Below are positions 17,106 to 26,832 of a DNA stretch of 64,000 nucleotides, in pieces. Source of the stretch: Thalassotalea sp. PP2-459 (GTDB lineage: Bacteria; Pseudomonadota; Gammaproteobacteria; Enterobacterales; Alteromonadaceae). The stretch's first letter is position 1, and every line of letters begins with the position of its first letter. The stretch lies in assembly GCF_001913705.1 (NCBI RefSeq), contig NZ_MKQD01000054.1:62001-126000 (forward strand), written 5' to 3'. A program made the translations under genes and the position numbers. Under the pieces are notes generated by a model. That model searched no databases and had not been told where the DNA came from. It saw only the letters and a program-made list of their open reading frames with translations.

Positions 17106-17804
17106 ATGGAAACGAAAACAGAAACTGAAGCGGTTACAGAACAGCCGGCAGAAAAAGAAAACAAACGCACAAGTGCGAAAGAAATTATCGCGCATTTAGC
17201 GGAAAAATTTCCTGCATGCTTTTCGGTTGAAGGCCCAGCAAAACCTTTAAAAATAGGTGTATTTCAAGAGTTAGCTGCACGGCTTGAAGGTGATGAAATC
17301 GTGAGTAAAACACGGTTACGACAAGCCTTAAGACATTATACAAGTAGTTGGCGCTACTTAAAGGCTATCAAAGTTGGTGCTCAACGCATTGATATTGATG
17401 GAAACGAGGTTGCTGAGATTGATCAAGAGCAAGCTGATCATGCCGCAAAATCATTAAAAGAAAGCCAAGAAAAATTTGGTAACAAAAATCCTAAAGACAG
17501 TCAAAAGAAAAAGCCTTATAAAGGTAAGACGCCTGAAAATAAGGGTTCTCACGCAAAATCAAATGCTAAAGATAAAGCAAAATATAAAACTGTTAGTGCA
17601 TCTAAACGTGCGCAATCTAAACCAGCGGCTAAACTTAAACCTGTCGATGCTAGCGCAGTAAACGTTGGCAAAGCCGTTAAAGTTCAACTAGGTAATGCAC
17701 CGATGGACGCAGTAATTACTGAAATTTCAGGCAATGATATTTCGGTGCAACTAAGTTCAGGAATGGTTGTCAAAACACAGGTTAAGAACATATACATTGA
17801 ATAA
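17106..17804 (+). CDS. proQ: RNA chaperone ProQ
   Basis: A FinO-domain RNA-binding protein that stabilises small RNAs and mRNA 3' ends. The FinO/ProQ domain is at about residues 22-125 (KEIIAHLAEKFPACF, TRLRQALRHYTSSWRYLKA). A Lys-rich disordered linker (about 130-185) and a small C-terminal Tudor/KOW-like beta domain (VGKAVKVQLGNAPMDAVITE) follow. The 232-aa length and domain order match E. coli ProQ. It is followed 15 bases later by prc, the same neighbour as in enterobacteria. Confidence 0.95.
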   Translation: METKTETEAVTEQPAEKENKRTSAKEIIAHLAEKFPACFSVEGPAKPLKIGVFQELAARLEGDEIVSKTRLRQALRHYTSSWRYLKAIKVGAQRIDIDGNEVAEIDQEQADHAAKSLKESQEKFGNKNPKDSQKKKPYKGKTPENKGSHAKSNAKDKAKYKTVSASKRAQSKPAAKLKPVDASAVNVGKAVKVQLGNAPMDAVITEISGNDISVQLSSGMVVKTQVKNIYIE

Positions 17805-17819
17805 TTTGGAGTAGCAAGC

Positions 17820-19862
17820 ATGCTAAAAATTTGTCGTACCGCACTTGCCATATCATTAACGTTTTCTAGCGTTAATCTTTTCGCATTCTCTAATGACCAA
17901 GAGACTTCTCTGCCTATTTTAGCGCCAGAGAGTCAGCATGCTGTCTCCAGCAAAAGAATTGCTGCTAAGTTTTCGCGTTCACATTATAAGCCAGTAAAAA
18001 TTAACGATGATTTGTCCGAACAAATTTTTGATCGTTATTTAAAGCAACTTGATTATGGTCGAAATGTTTTTCTTGCCAGTGATATCACTGAATTTGAACA
18101 ACATAAAGATGATTTTGACACGGTTGTTGCTCGTGGAAAATTAGATATTCCGTATCATATCTTTAATGTTAACTTACAACGTAGGCTTGAACGTTATCAA
18201 TTTGCGTTAAGCCTATTGGAAACACCTTTCGATTTCACTAAAGATGAAACCTATACTTTTGACCGCGAAGACGCAGAGTGGCCAACGTCTGAAGACGAGC
18301 TTAATGAATTGTGGCGTCAAAAAGTAAAGTATGATGCGCTAAATTTAACATTAACAGGTAAAGAGTGGGATAAAGTTAAAGAAATTTTAACGAAGCGATA
18401 TAACTACGCGATTAAACGCTTAAAACAAAGCGAAAGCGAAGATGTTTTCCAATTAGTGATGAACAGCTTTGCGCGTGTAGTTGAACCTCACACATCGTAT
18501 TTATCTCCGAGAAATGCAGAGCGTTTTCAAATGGAAATGAACCTATCTTTAGAAGGGATAGGTGCAGTGCTTCGAGCAGAAGAAGATTATACCGTTATTC
18601 AGAGTGTTGTTAGCGGTGGACCGGCGGATAAATCGAACCAATTAAAACCGAAAGATCGCATTGTTGGTGTTTCACAGGGTGATGAAAAGTTTGAAGATGT
18701 GATTGGTTGGCGACTAGACGATGTGGTTGATTTAATTAAAGGTCCTAAAGGGACGAAAGTTCGATTGCAGGTTTTGCCTGGTCAAGCAGTTGATGAATCA
18801 AGTATTAAAGTTGTATCAATTGTTCGTGATAAAATTGTCTTGGAAGACAGGGCAGCGAAATCAAAAGTAATCTACGAAAAGCCAGGTGATGAGAATAGTA
18901 AAAAGTTGGGTGTGATAGATATACCTAGTTTTTACAATGGCCTTTCTGCACATGTGAAAAAAGAAATTGATAAACTGAATGCCGAGAACGTAGAAGGGAT
19001 TATTATTGATTTACGTGGCAATGGTGGTGGTTCGTTAACCGAATCAACATTGTTGACCGGGTTATTTATTGATCGTGGTCCGGTAGTGCAAATTCGAGAT
19101 GGTGCAAATCGTATTTCTATCAATAGTGATAAAGATGGTGTTACATACTATGACGGGCCATTAACCGTTATGGTTGACCGTTATAGTGCATCCGCATCAG
19201 AAATTTTTTCTGCGGCAATTCAAGATTATGGTCGTGGGGTTATTATTGGTGAGCAGACTTTTGGTAAAGGGACTGTTCAACAGCACAGACCCATTGCTAG
19301 AATTTATGATATTAATGAAAACCCTTATGGCAGTATACAGTACACGATTGCTAAGTTTTACCGCATCAATGGTGGTAGTACGCAACATAAAGGTGTAGTG
19401 CCTGATATTGCATTTCCCACTGCGATTGACCCAGAAGATTGGGGTGAAAGCAAAGAGGAAAATGCATTACCGTGGGATATGGTACCTAAAGCTAACTTCA
19501 AATCATTAACGGATGTTTCAACTGATGTTGAATATTTAACGTCGTTGTATCAAGAACGCGTGAAATCTAATCGAGAGTTCAATTATCTGTTAGAAGACAT
19601 TGCACGATATCAAGCAGAAAAAGACGACAAAACCGTGTCATTAAATTTAGCTAAACGTGAAGCTAAACGTGATGAAAGAAAGGCGAAACAACTGGCAAGA
19701 ACTAATGAACGTTTAGTGGCACTAGGTCTTGAAAAAGTAGAAAATTTAGATGATTTACCTGAAGAGCTCGAAGAGTTAGATCCATTTTTAGAGGAAACTG
19801 CACGCATCACCTTTGATTTTGTCTCATTGGGAAAAGTAGCAAAAAATAACAGTAAAGACTGA
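17820..19862 (+). CDS. prc: Carboxy-terminal processing (tail-specific) protease
   Basis: A periplasmic S41 peptidase that removes C-terminal tails and degrades proteins including lipoprotein-type murein hydrolases. The 680-aa protein has a signal peptide (cleavage near residue 22), an N-terminal helical region, a PDZ domain at about 235-320 (LSLEGIGAVL, GGPADKSNQLKPKDRI) and the catalytic core. Ser458 (YSASASEIF) and Lys483 (FGKGTVQ) keep the 25-residue spacing of the E. coli Ser-Lys dyad. A DUF3340-like C-terminal region rich in Lys, Arg and Glu ends the protein. A perfect terminator follows. Confidence 0.95.
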   Translation: MLKICRTALAISLTFSSVNLFAFSNDQETSLPILAPESQHAVSSKRIAAKFSRSHYKPVKINDDLSEQIFDRYLKQLDYGRNVFLASDITEFEQHKDDFDTVVARGKLDIPYHIFNVNLQRRLERYQFALSLLETPFDFTKDETYTFDREDAEWPTSEDELNELWRQKVKYDALNLTLTGKEWDKVKEILTKRYNYAIKRLKQSESEDVFQLVMNSFARVVEPHTSYLSPRNAERFQMEMNLSLEGIGAVLRAEEDYTVIQSVVSGGPADKSNQLKPKDRIVGVSQGDEKFEDVIGWRLDDVVDLIKGPKGTKVRLQVLPGQAVDESSIKVVSIVRDKIVLEDRAAKSKVIYEKPGDENSKKLGVIDIPSFYNGLSAHVKKEIDKLNAENVEGIIIDLRGNGGGSLTESTLLTGLFIDRGPVVQIRDGANRISINSDKDGVTYYDGPLTVMVDRYSASASEIFSAAIQDYGRGVIIGEQTFGKGTVQQHRPIARIYDINENPYGSIQYTIAKFYRINGGSTQHKGVVPDIAFPTAIDPEDWGESKEENALPWDMVPKANFKSLTDVSTDVEYLTSLYQERVKSNREFNYLLEDIARYQAEKDDKTVSLNLAKREAKRDERKAKQLARTNERLVALGLEKVENLDDLPEELEELDPFLEETARITFDFVSLGKVAKNNSKD

Positions 19863-19866
19863 GTAT

Positions 19867-19895
19867 AAGAAAGCCGCCATTTAGGCGGCTTTCTT
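19867..19895 (+). terminator. Terminator of the msrC-proQ-prc run
   Basis: A 12-bp stem AAGAAAGCCGCC / GGCGGCTTTCTT with a 5-base loop begins 5 bases after the prc stop codon. The T-rich descending arm provides the U-tract. Confidence 0.85.
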
Positions 19896-20051
19896 ATATG
19901 TAACCTCCTCAATGTACAACAATTGAGCAACAGTAAGAAAAATATCGCATTCTCACTGCTTTTCAGCACAAATTACTTGCACAATGTCTTAAGGCACGGC
20001 ATGTTATGCTTGCTAACTTATAACTATAATTAAGTATTAAAAAGACATTTT

Positions 20052-21506
20052 ATGACAAATCAAAATCCACCTAAAGCACCCTCAATGCTTGATTCATTTA
20101 TTCCAATCGTAGTGCTCGTTATATTACTTTCTGCTGCGGTAACCTATTTTTCAGATAACTCTTCGTATGGACCAAATCAAATTGCTTTGATGATCAGTAT
20201 GGGGGTTGCCATTATCATTGGTTTACGCAATGGCCATACTTGGAAATCTATGGAAGAAGCTATCGTTAAAGGGATATCTGTTTCCCTTGGTGCGGTATTA
20301 ATTTTACTTGCCGTTGGTGCTCTCATAGGTACTTGGTTATTGTCAGGCACCGTACCGACATTAATTTATTATGGCTTACAAATTATTGATCCTAGCTGGT
20401 TTTATGCCGCCGCCTGTATTGTTTGTGGCATTGTAGCCATGAGTATTGGTAGTTCTTGGACAACAGCGGCTACTGTAGGTGTTGCTTTTATTGGGATTGC
20501 GGGTGGCTTTGAACTATCGACTGCGGTTACCGCTGGTGCGGTGATTTCTGGTGCATATTTTGGTGATAAGCTGTCACCGCTTTCTGAAACAACGAACTTA
20601 GCACCAGCAGTGGCAGGGAGTGAGTTATTTGCCCATATTAAATATATGTTATGGACGACTATTCCTTCAATTTCCATCGCACTTATTTTATTTTTAATCA
20701 TAGGTTTCAACCATTCATCGGTAGAAGCAGGTACTGCTGAAAATATTCAATTATTAACTGAAACGCTGCAATCAACTTATCATATTTCTCCCCTCAATTT
20801 AATTCCGTTATTTGTGCTATTAGCGTTAGCTTATAAAAAGTTACCAGCTTTTCCTGCTGTTGGTATTGGTGCTTTAATTGGTGGTATTTGGGCTTTAGTT
20901 TTCCAACAAGAACTTATTCAAACAATTGCTGGTAATGACACCTCGGTAAGCACAGCAAATATTACGGTTATTTGGACTGCGTTTTTCGATGGTATTGTAT
21001 TAAATACCGGTAATGACGAAGTGGATCAGCTACTTAGTCGTGGTGGTATGTCAAGTATGCTGAATACAATATGGCTTGTTATCTGTGCACTAAGTTTTGG
21101 TGCTGTTCTCGAGCATTTAGGCATGTTACGCAAGTTTGTTGAGTCTATTTTATCTGCGGTAAAATCAACAGGTAGTTTAATTGCAAGTACAGTAGCAACC
21201 TGTATAGGAACTAACCTGATCACATCAGATCAATACATCGCGATTGTCATGCCCGGTAGAATGTATAAAGAAGAATACCAGCGCAGGGGACTTTCGCCAT
21301 TAGTGTTAAGCCGTACTTTAGAAGATTCTGGCACAATCACTTCCCCGTTAATTCCGTGGAATACTTGTGGTGCTTTTATGTTTGCGACACTAGCCCTGAC
21401 CAATTATGAATTTATCATGTATTGTTTCTTTAATTTAATTAATCCATTCATTGCTATTGCATATGGTTATTTTGAATTTAAAATTAAAAGAATAACTGAT
21501 GAATAA
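20052..21506 (+). CDS. NhaC-family Na+/H+ antiporter
   Basis: A 484-aa inner-membrane protein with about 11-12 hydrophobic segments. NhaC signatures are clear: IGSSWTTAATVGVAFIGIAGG, GAYFGDKLSPLSETTNLAPA, GTNLITSDQYIAIVMPGRMY and SRTLEDSGTITSPLIPWNTCG. It exchanges Na+ for H+ for sodium and pH homeostasis, as expected of a marine bacterium. Some relatives transport lactate/malate or other organic acids, so substrate is not certain. It is a single-gene transcript with a terminator 22 bases after its stop codon. Confidence 0.88.
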   Translation: MTNQNPPKAPSMLDSFIPIVVLVILLSAAVTYFSDNSSYGPNQIALMISMGVAIIIGLRNGHTWKSMEEAIVKGISVSLGAVLILLAVGALIGTWLLSGTVPTLIYYGLQIIDPSWFYAAACIVCGIVAMSIGSSWTTAATVGVAFIGIAGGFELSTAVTAGAVISGAYFGDKLSPLSETTNLAPAVAGSELFAHIKYMLWTTIPSISIALILFLIIGFNHSSVEAGTAENIQLLTETLQSTYHISPLNLIPLFVLLALAYKKLPAFPAVGIGALIGGIWALVFQQELIQTIAGNDTSVSTANITVIWTAFFDGIVLNTGNDEVDQLLSRGGMSSMLNTIWLVICALSFGAVLEHLGMLRKFVESILSAVKSTGSLIASTVATCIGTNLITSDQYIAIVMPGRMYKEEYQRRGLSPLVLSRTLEDSGTITSPLIPWNTCGAFMFATLALTNYEFIMYCFFNLINPFIAIAYGYFEFKIKRITDE

Positions 21507-21527
21507 CGATTAGCAGCTACAAAGATG

Positions 21528-21561
21528 AGCCTGTTAATTTTACTGAATTAACAGGCTTTTT
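21528..21561 (+). terminator. Terminator of the NhaC gene
   Basis: A 12-bp perfect stem (AGCCTGTTAATT / AATTAACAGGCT, 6-base loop) is followed by TTTT. Confidence 0.9.
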
Positions 21562-21588
21562 CATTTACAGCAAAATAAAGGAAATTTT

Positions 21589-24156
21589 ATGGCTTCCGCT
21601 CAAGCGCGCATTCTCGCGGATTATAGTCCCAGTAGTTTTACCATAAACCAAACAGATTTAACGTTTGATTTAGATGATCATCAAACTCTTGTGTCAAATG
21701 TGATGCATATTGAACGTATTGACCAGCATGCAACCTATTTAATGCTAGATGGTGAGCACCTTACCCTAAAAGCAATCAAGATTAATCAACAACCTGTACC
21801 TGCAAAAGACTATCAAATCACTGAATCTGGTTTACGTATTACAATTGCTCCACAATTAACGGAATTTGTACTATCAATTGATACACAGATTGATCCCGCA
21901 AATAACACCGCGTTAGAAGGGCTATATAAATCAGGTGATGCCTTTTGTACGCAATGTGAAGCCGAAGGGTTTAGACGGATCACGTATTATTTAGATCGCC
22001 CTGATATTATGTCAACGTTTACCACTACGGTGATTGCAGAACAAACTAAATACCCTTATTTATTATCCAATGGTAATAAAGTTGAGCAAGGAGAAAAGGG
22101 CAATAAACATTTTGTTGTTTGGCATGATCCTTTTCCTAAGCCCTGTTATTTATTCGCACTAGTTGCTGGTGATTTTGATCTTGTTGCTGATAGCTTTACC
22201 ACAAACTCAGGTAAAGAAGTGGCACTTGAAATTTTTGTTGATAAAGGCAATGCCAACAAAGCAAGCCATGCAATGACCTCTTTAAAACATTCTATGCGCT
22301 GGGATGAACAAACCTTTGGCCTTGAATATGACTTAGATATATATATGATCGTCGCGGTAGATTTTTTCAATATGGGAGCGATGGAAAACAAAGGGTTAAA
22401 TATCTTTAATAGCAAGTTTGTTTTAGCTGATCATGAAAGTGCGACTGACACTGACTACTTTAATATTGAAGCGGTGATTGCGCATGAATATTTTCATAAC
22501 TGGACAGGTAACCGTGTTACTTGCCGTGATTGGTTTCAATTAAGCTTAAAAGAAGGCTTAACTGTCTTTCGTGATCAGCAATTTAGTGCAGATATGAATT
22601 CTGCATCGGTAACACGCATTGATAATGTAAGTCATCTGCGTGCGTTACAGTTCCCAGAAGACGAAAGCCCGATGGCACACCCCATACGACCGGAAAAAGT
22701 TGTAGAAATGAATAACTTTTATACCATGACAGTATACGAAAAAGGTGCTGAGGTGATCAGAATGATACACACCTTATTAGGAGAGGAGCATTTTCGAAAT
22801 GGCATGGATTTATACTTTAGCCGCTTTGATGGAATGGCGGTCACTTGTGATGATTTTGTTGATGCAATGGCAGATGCATCGGGGATAGACTTAACACAAT
22901 TTAAATATTGGTATAGTCAGTCAGGAACACCGGTACTACAAGTAACTGAATCATTTAACCAAAATACTGGCCAATTATCGTTAACAGTAAAACAAGTCAA
23001 TCAACCAACCAGCACACAGCAAACAAAACATCATTTGCATATTCCCATTCGAATTGAGTTACTAAACGAAAAAGGGAGTCAGTCACACCTCTTAGGATTA
23101 ACTGAAGAAAAGGGTACCTGGCATTTTGATGGCTATCAGAACAAACCTGTGGTTGGATTTTTATCTAATTTTTCTGCGCCAGTCAAAGTAGAATTTGAAC
23201 AACCTGATGATGAGTTAATGTTCATCATGAGTAATGCCGTTGATGACTTTACTCGATGGGATGCTGGGCAAACGTTGTTGATAAGGTTCATCACTCGTTT
23301 AATAGACGATCCAACCTATGAGTTACCTAATAGTATAATTTTAACGTATCAGCAATTACTAGCATCAACGTTAGACCCTGCCTTAAAAGCAGCTTCGTTA
23401 ACTTTGCCTTCGTTTGATGTGATTACTGCATACCTAGAGCAAATAGACCCACAAAAAGTCATTGTAGCCATTGAGCAGGTAGAAACTCATTTAGCACGGA
23501 GTTTGCAAGATTCATTACTTGAACAATATCAAAATTTCACTGGACAACCTTATGAAAATCACGGTACAGCAACCGCGAAACGTTCTCTTAAAAATCAATG
23601 TTTATATTATTTAAGTATGCTTGATGATTATCAGCCATTGTTGACAGAGCAATATCAACAGTCTGATAACATGACAGATACTTTAGCGAGCCTTGGGTCT
23701 GCGAGTAAGCACGCTATTTCTACTTTTGATAAATTAATGCAAGATTTTCACGATAAATGGCAAGATACTACGCTAGTGATGGATAAATGGTTCAGCTTAC
23801 AGGCGCGAGCAGACCGTGAAAATATCTTCGATGTGTTAACAACAATGGAGCAACATCCGTTATTTTCGATGAGTAACCCAAACAGAGCAAGATCGCTTAT
23901 TGGTGTGTTTAGTCAAAAAAACCCGAAGCATTTTCACCAAGCTGACGGTAAAGGATATGAGTTTCTTGCTAAACATATTAAACGTTTGAATGAAATCAAT
24001 CCGCAAGTTGCCTCAAGGTTACTCACACCCTTAATTCAATACAAACGTTTTAATGATAAGCATAAAACGATGATGCGTGAAGCATTAAAGGATATTGCCT
24101 CAATCGAAAATTTATCACGTGATTTACAAGAAAAATTGGATTCCGTGAACTTATAA
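21589..24156 (+). CDS. pepN: Aminopeptidase N
   Basis: A zinc M1 aminopeptidase removing N-terminal residues from peptides in the cytoplasm. At 855 aa it is slightly shorter than the E. coli enzyme. The substrate-binding GAMEN motif is at residues 263-267 and the zinc site HEYFH at 299-303, followed by NWTGNRVTCRDWFQLSLKEGLT with the third ligand Glu. AAAGGAAA precedes the ATG. The stop codon overlaps the ATG of the DUF2835 gene by one base (TAATG). Confidence 0.96.
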   Translation: MASAQARILADYSPSSFTINQTDLTFDLDDHQTLVSNVMHIERIDQHATYLMLDGEHLTLKAIKINQQPVPAKDYQITESGLRITIAPQLTEFVLSIDTQIDPANNTALEGLYKSGDAFCTQCEAEGFRRITYYLDRPDIMSTFTTTVIAEQTKYPYLLSNGNKVEQGEKGNKHFVVWHDPFPKPCYLFALVAGDFDLVADSFTTNSGKEVALEIFVDKGNANKASHAMTSLKHSMRWDEQTFGLEYDLDIYMIVAVDFFNMGAMENKGLNIFNSKFVLADHESATDTDYFNIEAVIAHEYFHNWTGNRVTCRDWFQLSLKEGLTVFRDQQFSADMNSASVTRIDNVSHLRALQFPEDESPMAHPIRPEKVVEMNNFYTMTVYEKGAEVIRMIHTLLGEEHFRNGMDLYFSRFDGMAVTCDDFVDAMADASGIDLTQFKYWYSQSGTPVLQVTESFNQNTGQLSLTVKQVNQPTSTQQTKHHLHIPIRIELLNEKGSQSHLLGLTEEKGTWHFDGYQNKPVVGFLSNFSAPVKVEFEQPDDELMFIMSNAVDDFTRWDAGQTLLIRFITRLIDDPTYELPNSIILTYQQLLASTLDPALKAASLTLPSFDVITAYLEQIDPQKVIVAIEQVETHLARSLQDSLLEQYQNFTGQPYENHGTATAKRSLKNQCLYYLSMLDDYQPLLTEQYQQSDNMTDTLASLGSASKHAISTFDKLMQDFHDKWQDTTLVMDKWFSLQARADRENIFDVLTTMEQHPLFSMSNPNRARSLIGVFSQKNPKHFHQADGKGYEFLAKHIKRLNEINPQVASRLLTPLIQYKRFNDKHKTMMREALKDIASIENLSRDLQEKLDSVNL

Positions 24157-24377
24157 TGCAAACGTACTATTTTTATATCAACCTTTCTACTCATGAATAC
24201 TTACCTTATTATCAAGGGAAAGTGAAAGATATTATTGTTAGTTCATCAACCGGGAAACGCGTACAGTTTCCCGCTATGCATTTAAGATCTTTTTTAACAA
24301 GTTCAGGGGTAGAAGGGCATTTTTGCTTACAAACAGAAAATAATAAGTTTGTTTCGTTAAAAAAAATAACTAAATAG
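24156..24377 (+). CDS. DUF2835 family protein
   Basis: A 73-aa cytoplasmic protein of unknown function. YYFYINLSTHEYLPYYQGKV and the later FPAMHLRSFLTSSGVEGHF are characteristic of DUF2835, which is common in marine gammaproteobacteria. It is translationally coupled to pepN by the TAATG overlap, a recurring arrangement as far as I recall. It is predicted to be mostly beta-strand, with no signal peptide. Confidence 0.85.
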   Translation: MQTYYFYINLSTHEYLPYYQGKVKDIIVSSSTGKRVQFPAMHLRSFLTSSGVEGHFCLQTENNKFVSLKKITK

Positions 24378-24396
24378 AGTTATTGCTTTAAACGTG

Positions 24397-24407
24397 TGGT
24401 CTGACCA
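24397..24407. promoter_or_regulatory. FadR-like palindrome
   Basis: TGGTCTGACCA is a palindrome around one central base and matches the core of the gammaproteobacterial FadR operator (TGGTNNGACCA). It lies 20 bases after the DUF2835 stop codon and 352 bases before the DUF1302 start codon. Assignment to FadR is inference. Confidence 0.4.
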
Positions 24408-24493
24408 TCGGATGTTTCATTGAAGCATCACAAAAATATCATAACCTTGTAAAAGTCATTGGTTGTAACAAAAAGTTTAGCTTTAAGCTTTGT

Positions 24494-24515
24494 GTTTTAA
24501 ACGCCCGTTTAAAAC
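24494..24515. promoter_or_regulatory. PsrA-like palindrome upstream of the DUF1302 cassette
   Basis: Two perfect 10-bp arms, GTTTTAAACG and CGTTTAAAAC, flank CC. The core AAAC-N4-GTTT has the form of the PsrA (TetR-family fatty-acid regulator) operator. It lies in the 382-base leader before the DUF1302 gene, about 245 bases from its start codon. The remainder of 24378-24759 shows no gene. Confidence 0.5.
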
Positions 24516-24759
24516 ATGTGCATGCAAATGTGGTTGAGATGTATACAAGTCTTTAAAATTAAGGCAATTATTCACCACTTTTACACTTGCCTCGGTGATA
24601 AAATGATGCAATTATTGTTTTATACTACACTCTTGAATGAAGTGAATTTTTATCATCAATTGTGAAATGTTGACCTATAATAAATTTACGTTAACACTCA
24701 AACATAAAGAATTTACATAAAAACAATAATAATGCCGTTTCGAGTCTGGGGAGAAAAAA

Positions 24760-26820
24760 ATGAAACGAAGCCCTTTAAAACGCTTTTATAAAAAGCCGCT
24801 GGCGGTTGGAATTACTGCAGCGATCTTATCGTCTATTGCTAGTCAATCGTCTGCAGCTAATTTTGAATTAGGGGATTTTGACATTCGATTTACCTCTAAA
24901 TTTTCTGTAGGTGCAAGTTGGCGTGTTGAAGATCGTAACTGGCGTGATAATGTAGGTATTTCAAATAATCTAAAAAATGGTTTAGATTTTTCTAACTACC
25001 ATCCTATTTTAAATCCTACACCAAGTTCAAATACTATCTGGCAAGGCCAGGGTAGCTATTCAAATAATGGCGATTTAGGTAATTTGAACTATGATGCTGG
25101 AGAGATGTTTTCTCAGTTATTCAAAGGTACGCACGAATTAGAAATAAAGAAAGACAACTGGGGTGTTTTTCTACGCGGTATGTATTTCTACGATTTCGAA
25201 ATGTCAGATGGTGATCGTCCGTGGACTAGCCCCGTATCGGGGAATCGTAATGATCCTTGCCGTGACAGCAAAGCAAAAGAACAAGTGTGCCAAGACGTAA
25301 GATTATTACACGCTTATTTCTTTGGTAATTATGACATCGGTGAAATGCCTTTTTCATTACGTATTGGTCAGCAAACTATCGGTTGGGGTGAAGGTCTTCT
25401 TATTTCACACGGTATTAGTGAAATTAACCCGATTGATATCTCGCGTGTGAAGGCACCTGGCGCTGAACTGACAGAAGCATTTATTCCGTTTGGGGCTGTT
25501 TGGGGCTCATTAGGCGTTACAGAAGATTTTAGTGTTGAAATGTTCTACCAATATGCATGGGAAGAAACCATTTTACCTGCGCCAGGCACTTACTTCTCTA
25601 CCAATGATTTTGCCGGTGACGGTGGGCATTATAATAATGTACAACTAGGTTTTACTGGTAACCCAGATATGGATCTAGATTATGTTATTGCAGGTTTGAA
25701 TGAAATTGGCGGTATGCTCAAATCAGGTGATCCATCATTAGTTGCTGCAGCTTCTGCAGGTTATCTGGCTTATCCAACAAAAATAACCTTAAAGGGCCCT
25801 GGTGCTAAAGGTGTTAATGCCCCTGAAGATGGTGGCCAATATGGTCTTCGTTTGTCTTGGTTCTTACCTGAATTTGGTGATACTGAATTAAGCTTATATC
25901 ACATTAATTATCATAGTCGACGCCCAGTTTTTAGTGGTATTACCGCTAATTTCACGACAGAAGCCGTGATGCAAGATCTTGCGACATTAAGTCAAACGAC
26001 TATTACCGAAGATAACTATGCTGACTTACACGCATTTTCAAAGGTTCAGTTAGATTACCCTGAAGACATTAAGCTTTATGGTTTAAGTTTCAACACGTCA
26101 TATTCAGGGTTTGCCATTGCTGGTGAAATGTCTCATCGCCAAGATGAACCATTACAAATAGACGATGTTGAATTACTTTTCGCAGCGATGCCACAGCAAT
26201 TAGCACATCCTGACTCAATTAGTTATCGCCCTGAGCTCGATGGTGTTTCGCAAATGCCTGTATTTGAACCAGGCCAAAAAGCCAATGGTTTTATCCTTGC
26301 AGATACCACACAAGCGCAATTAGTGCTGTCTAAGTTCTGGGGTCCTTCATTAGGCGCTGATCAGTTTACTTCGTTATTAGAAGTGGGCGGTATCCATATA
26401 CATGATATGCCAAGTGAAGATGAACTTCGTTTAAATGGCCCCGGTACAGCTCGAAATGGTGGTATTGAAGGTAAAGAAGGCTTAGAAGTTGCACTACAAA
26501 ATGGTATTGAAACTAATCCATTTCCTGATGATTTTGCTTGGGGTTACCGCATTGTTACCAAGTTAGATTACAACAATGTATTTGCTGGTGTAAATGTATC
26601 ACCTAGAATTGTGTTTTCGCATGATGTTAGTGGTATAACCCCTGATCCATTGTTCTTGTTTGTTGAAGATAGAAAGTCAATTAGCGCAGGTATCACGTTT
26701 GATTACCAAAGTCGCTGGTCTGCTAACATTTCCTATAACGGCTTTTGGGGCGGTGTAGGAACCACAAATAAGATGGAAGATCGAGATTACGTTTCTTTCA
26801 ATGTTAAATATTCTTTATAA
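24760..26820 (+). CDS. DUF1302 family outer-membrane protein
   Basis: A 686-aa exported protein with a signal peptide (basic start, hydrophobic stretch, cleavage near SSAA at residues 30-33). The mature part begins FELGDFDIRFTSKFSVGASWR, typical of DUF1302, and is rich in alternating beta strands and aromatic residues throughout, ending in FNVKYSL. I infer an outer-membrane beta-barrel. GGGGAG precedes the ATG. It is the first gene of a four-gene cassette with DUF1329, YCF48 and RND proteins. The transported or bound molecule is unknown. Confidence 0.88.
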   Translation: MKRSPLKRFYKKPLAVGITAAILSSIASQSSAANFELGDFDIRFTSKFSVGASWRVEDRNWRDNVGISNNLKNGLDFSNYHPILNPTPSSNTIWQGQGSYSNNGDLGNLNYDAGEMFSQLFKGTHELEIKKDNWGVFLRGMYFYDFEMSDGDRPWTSPVSGNRNDPCRDSKAKEQVCQDVRLLHAYFFGNYDIGEMPFSLRIGQQTIGWGEGLLISHGISEINPIDISRVKAPGAELTEAFIPFGAVWGSLGVTEDFSVEMFYQYAWEETILPAPGTYFSTNDFAGDGGHYNNVQLGFTGNPDMDLDYVIAGLNEIGGMLKSGDPSLVAAASAGYLAYPTKITLKGPGAKGVNAPEDGGQYGLRLSWFLPEFGDTELSLYHINYHSRRPVFSGITANFTTEAVMQDLATLSQTTITEDNYADLHAFSKVQLDYPEDIKLYGLSFNTSYSGFAIAGEMSHRQDEPLQIDDVELLFAAMPQQLAHPDSISYRPELDGVSQMPVFEPGQKANGFILADTTQAQLVLSKFWGPSLGADQFTSLLEVGGIHIHDMPSEDELRLNGPGTARNGGIEGKEGLEVALQNGIETNPFPDDFAWGYRIVTKLDYNNVFAGVNVSPRIVFSHDVSGITPDPLFLFVEDRKSISAGITFDYQSRWSANISYNGFWGGVGTTNKMEDRDYVSFNVKYSL

Positions 26821-26832
26821 GGGCAAAATTAG

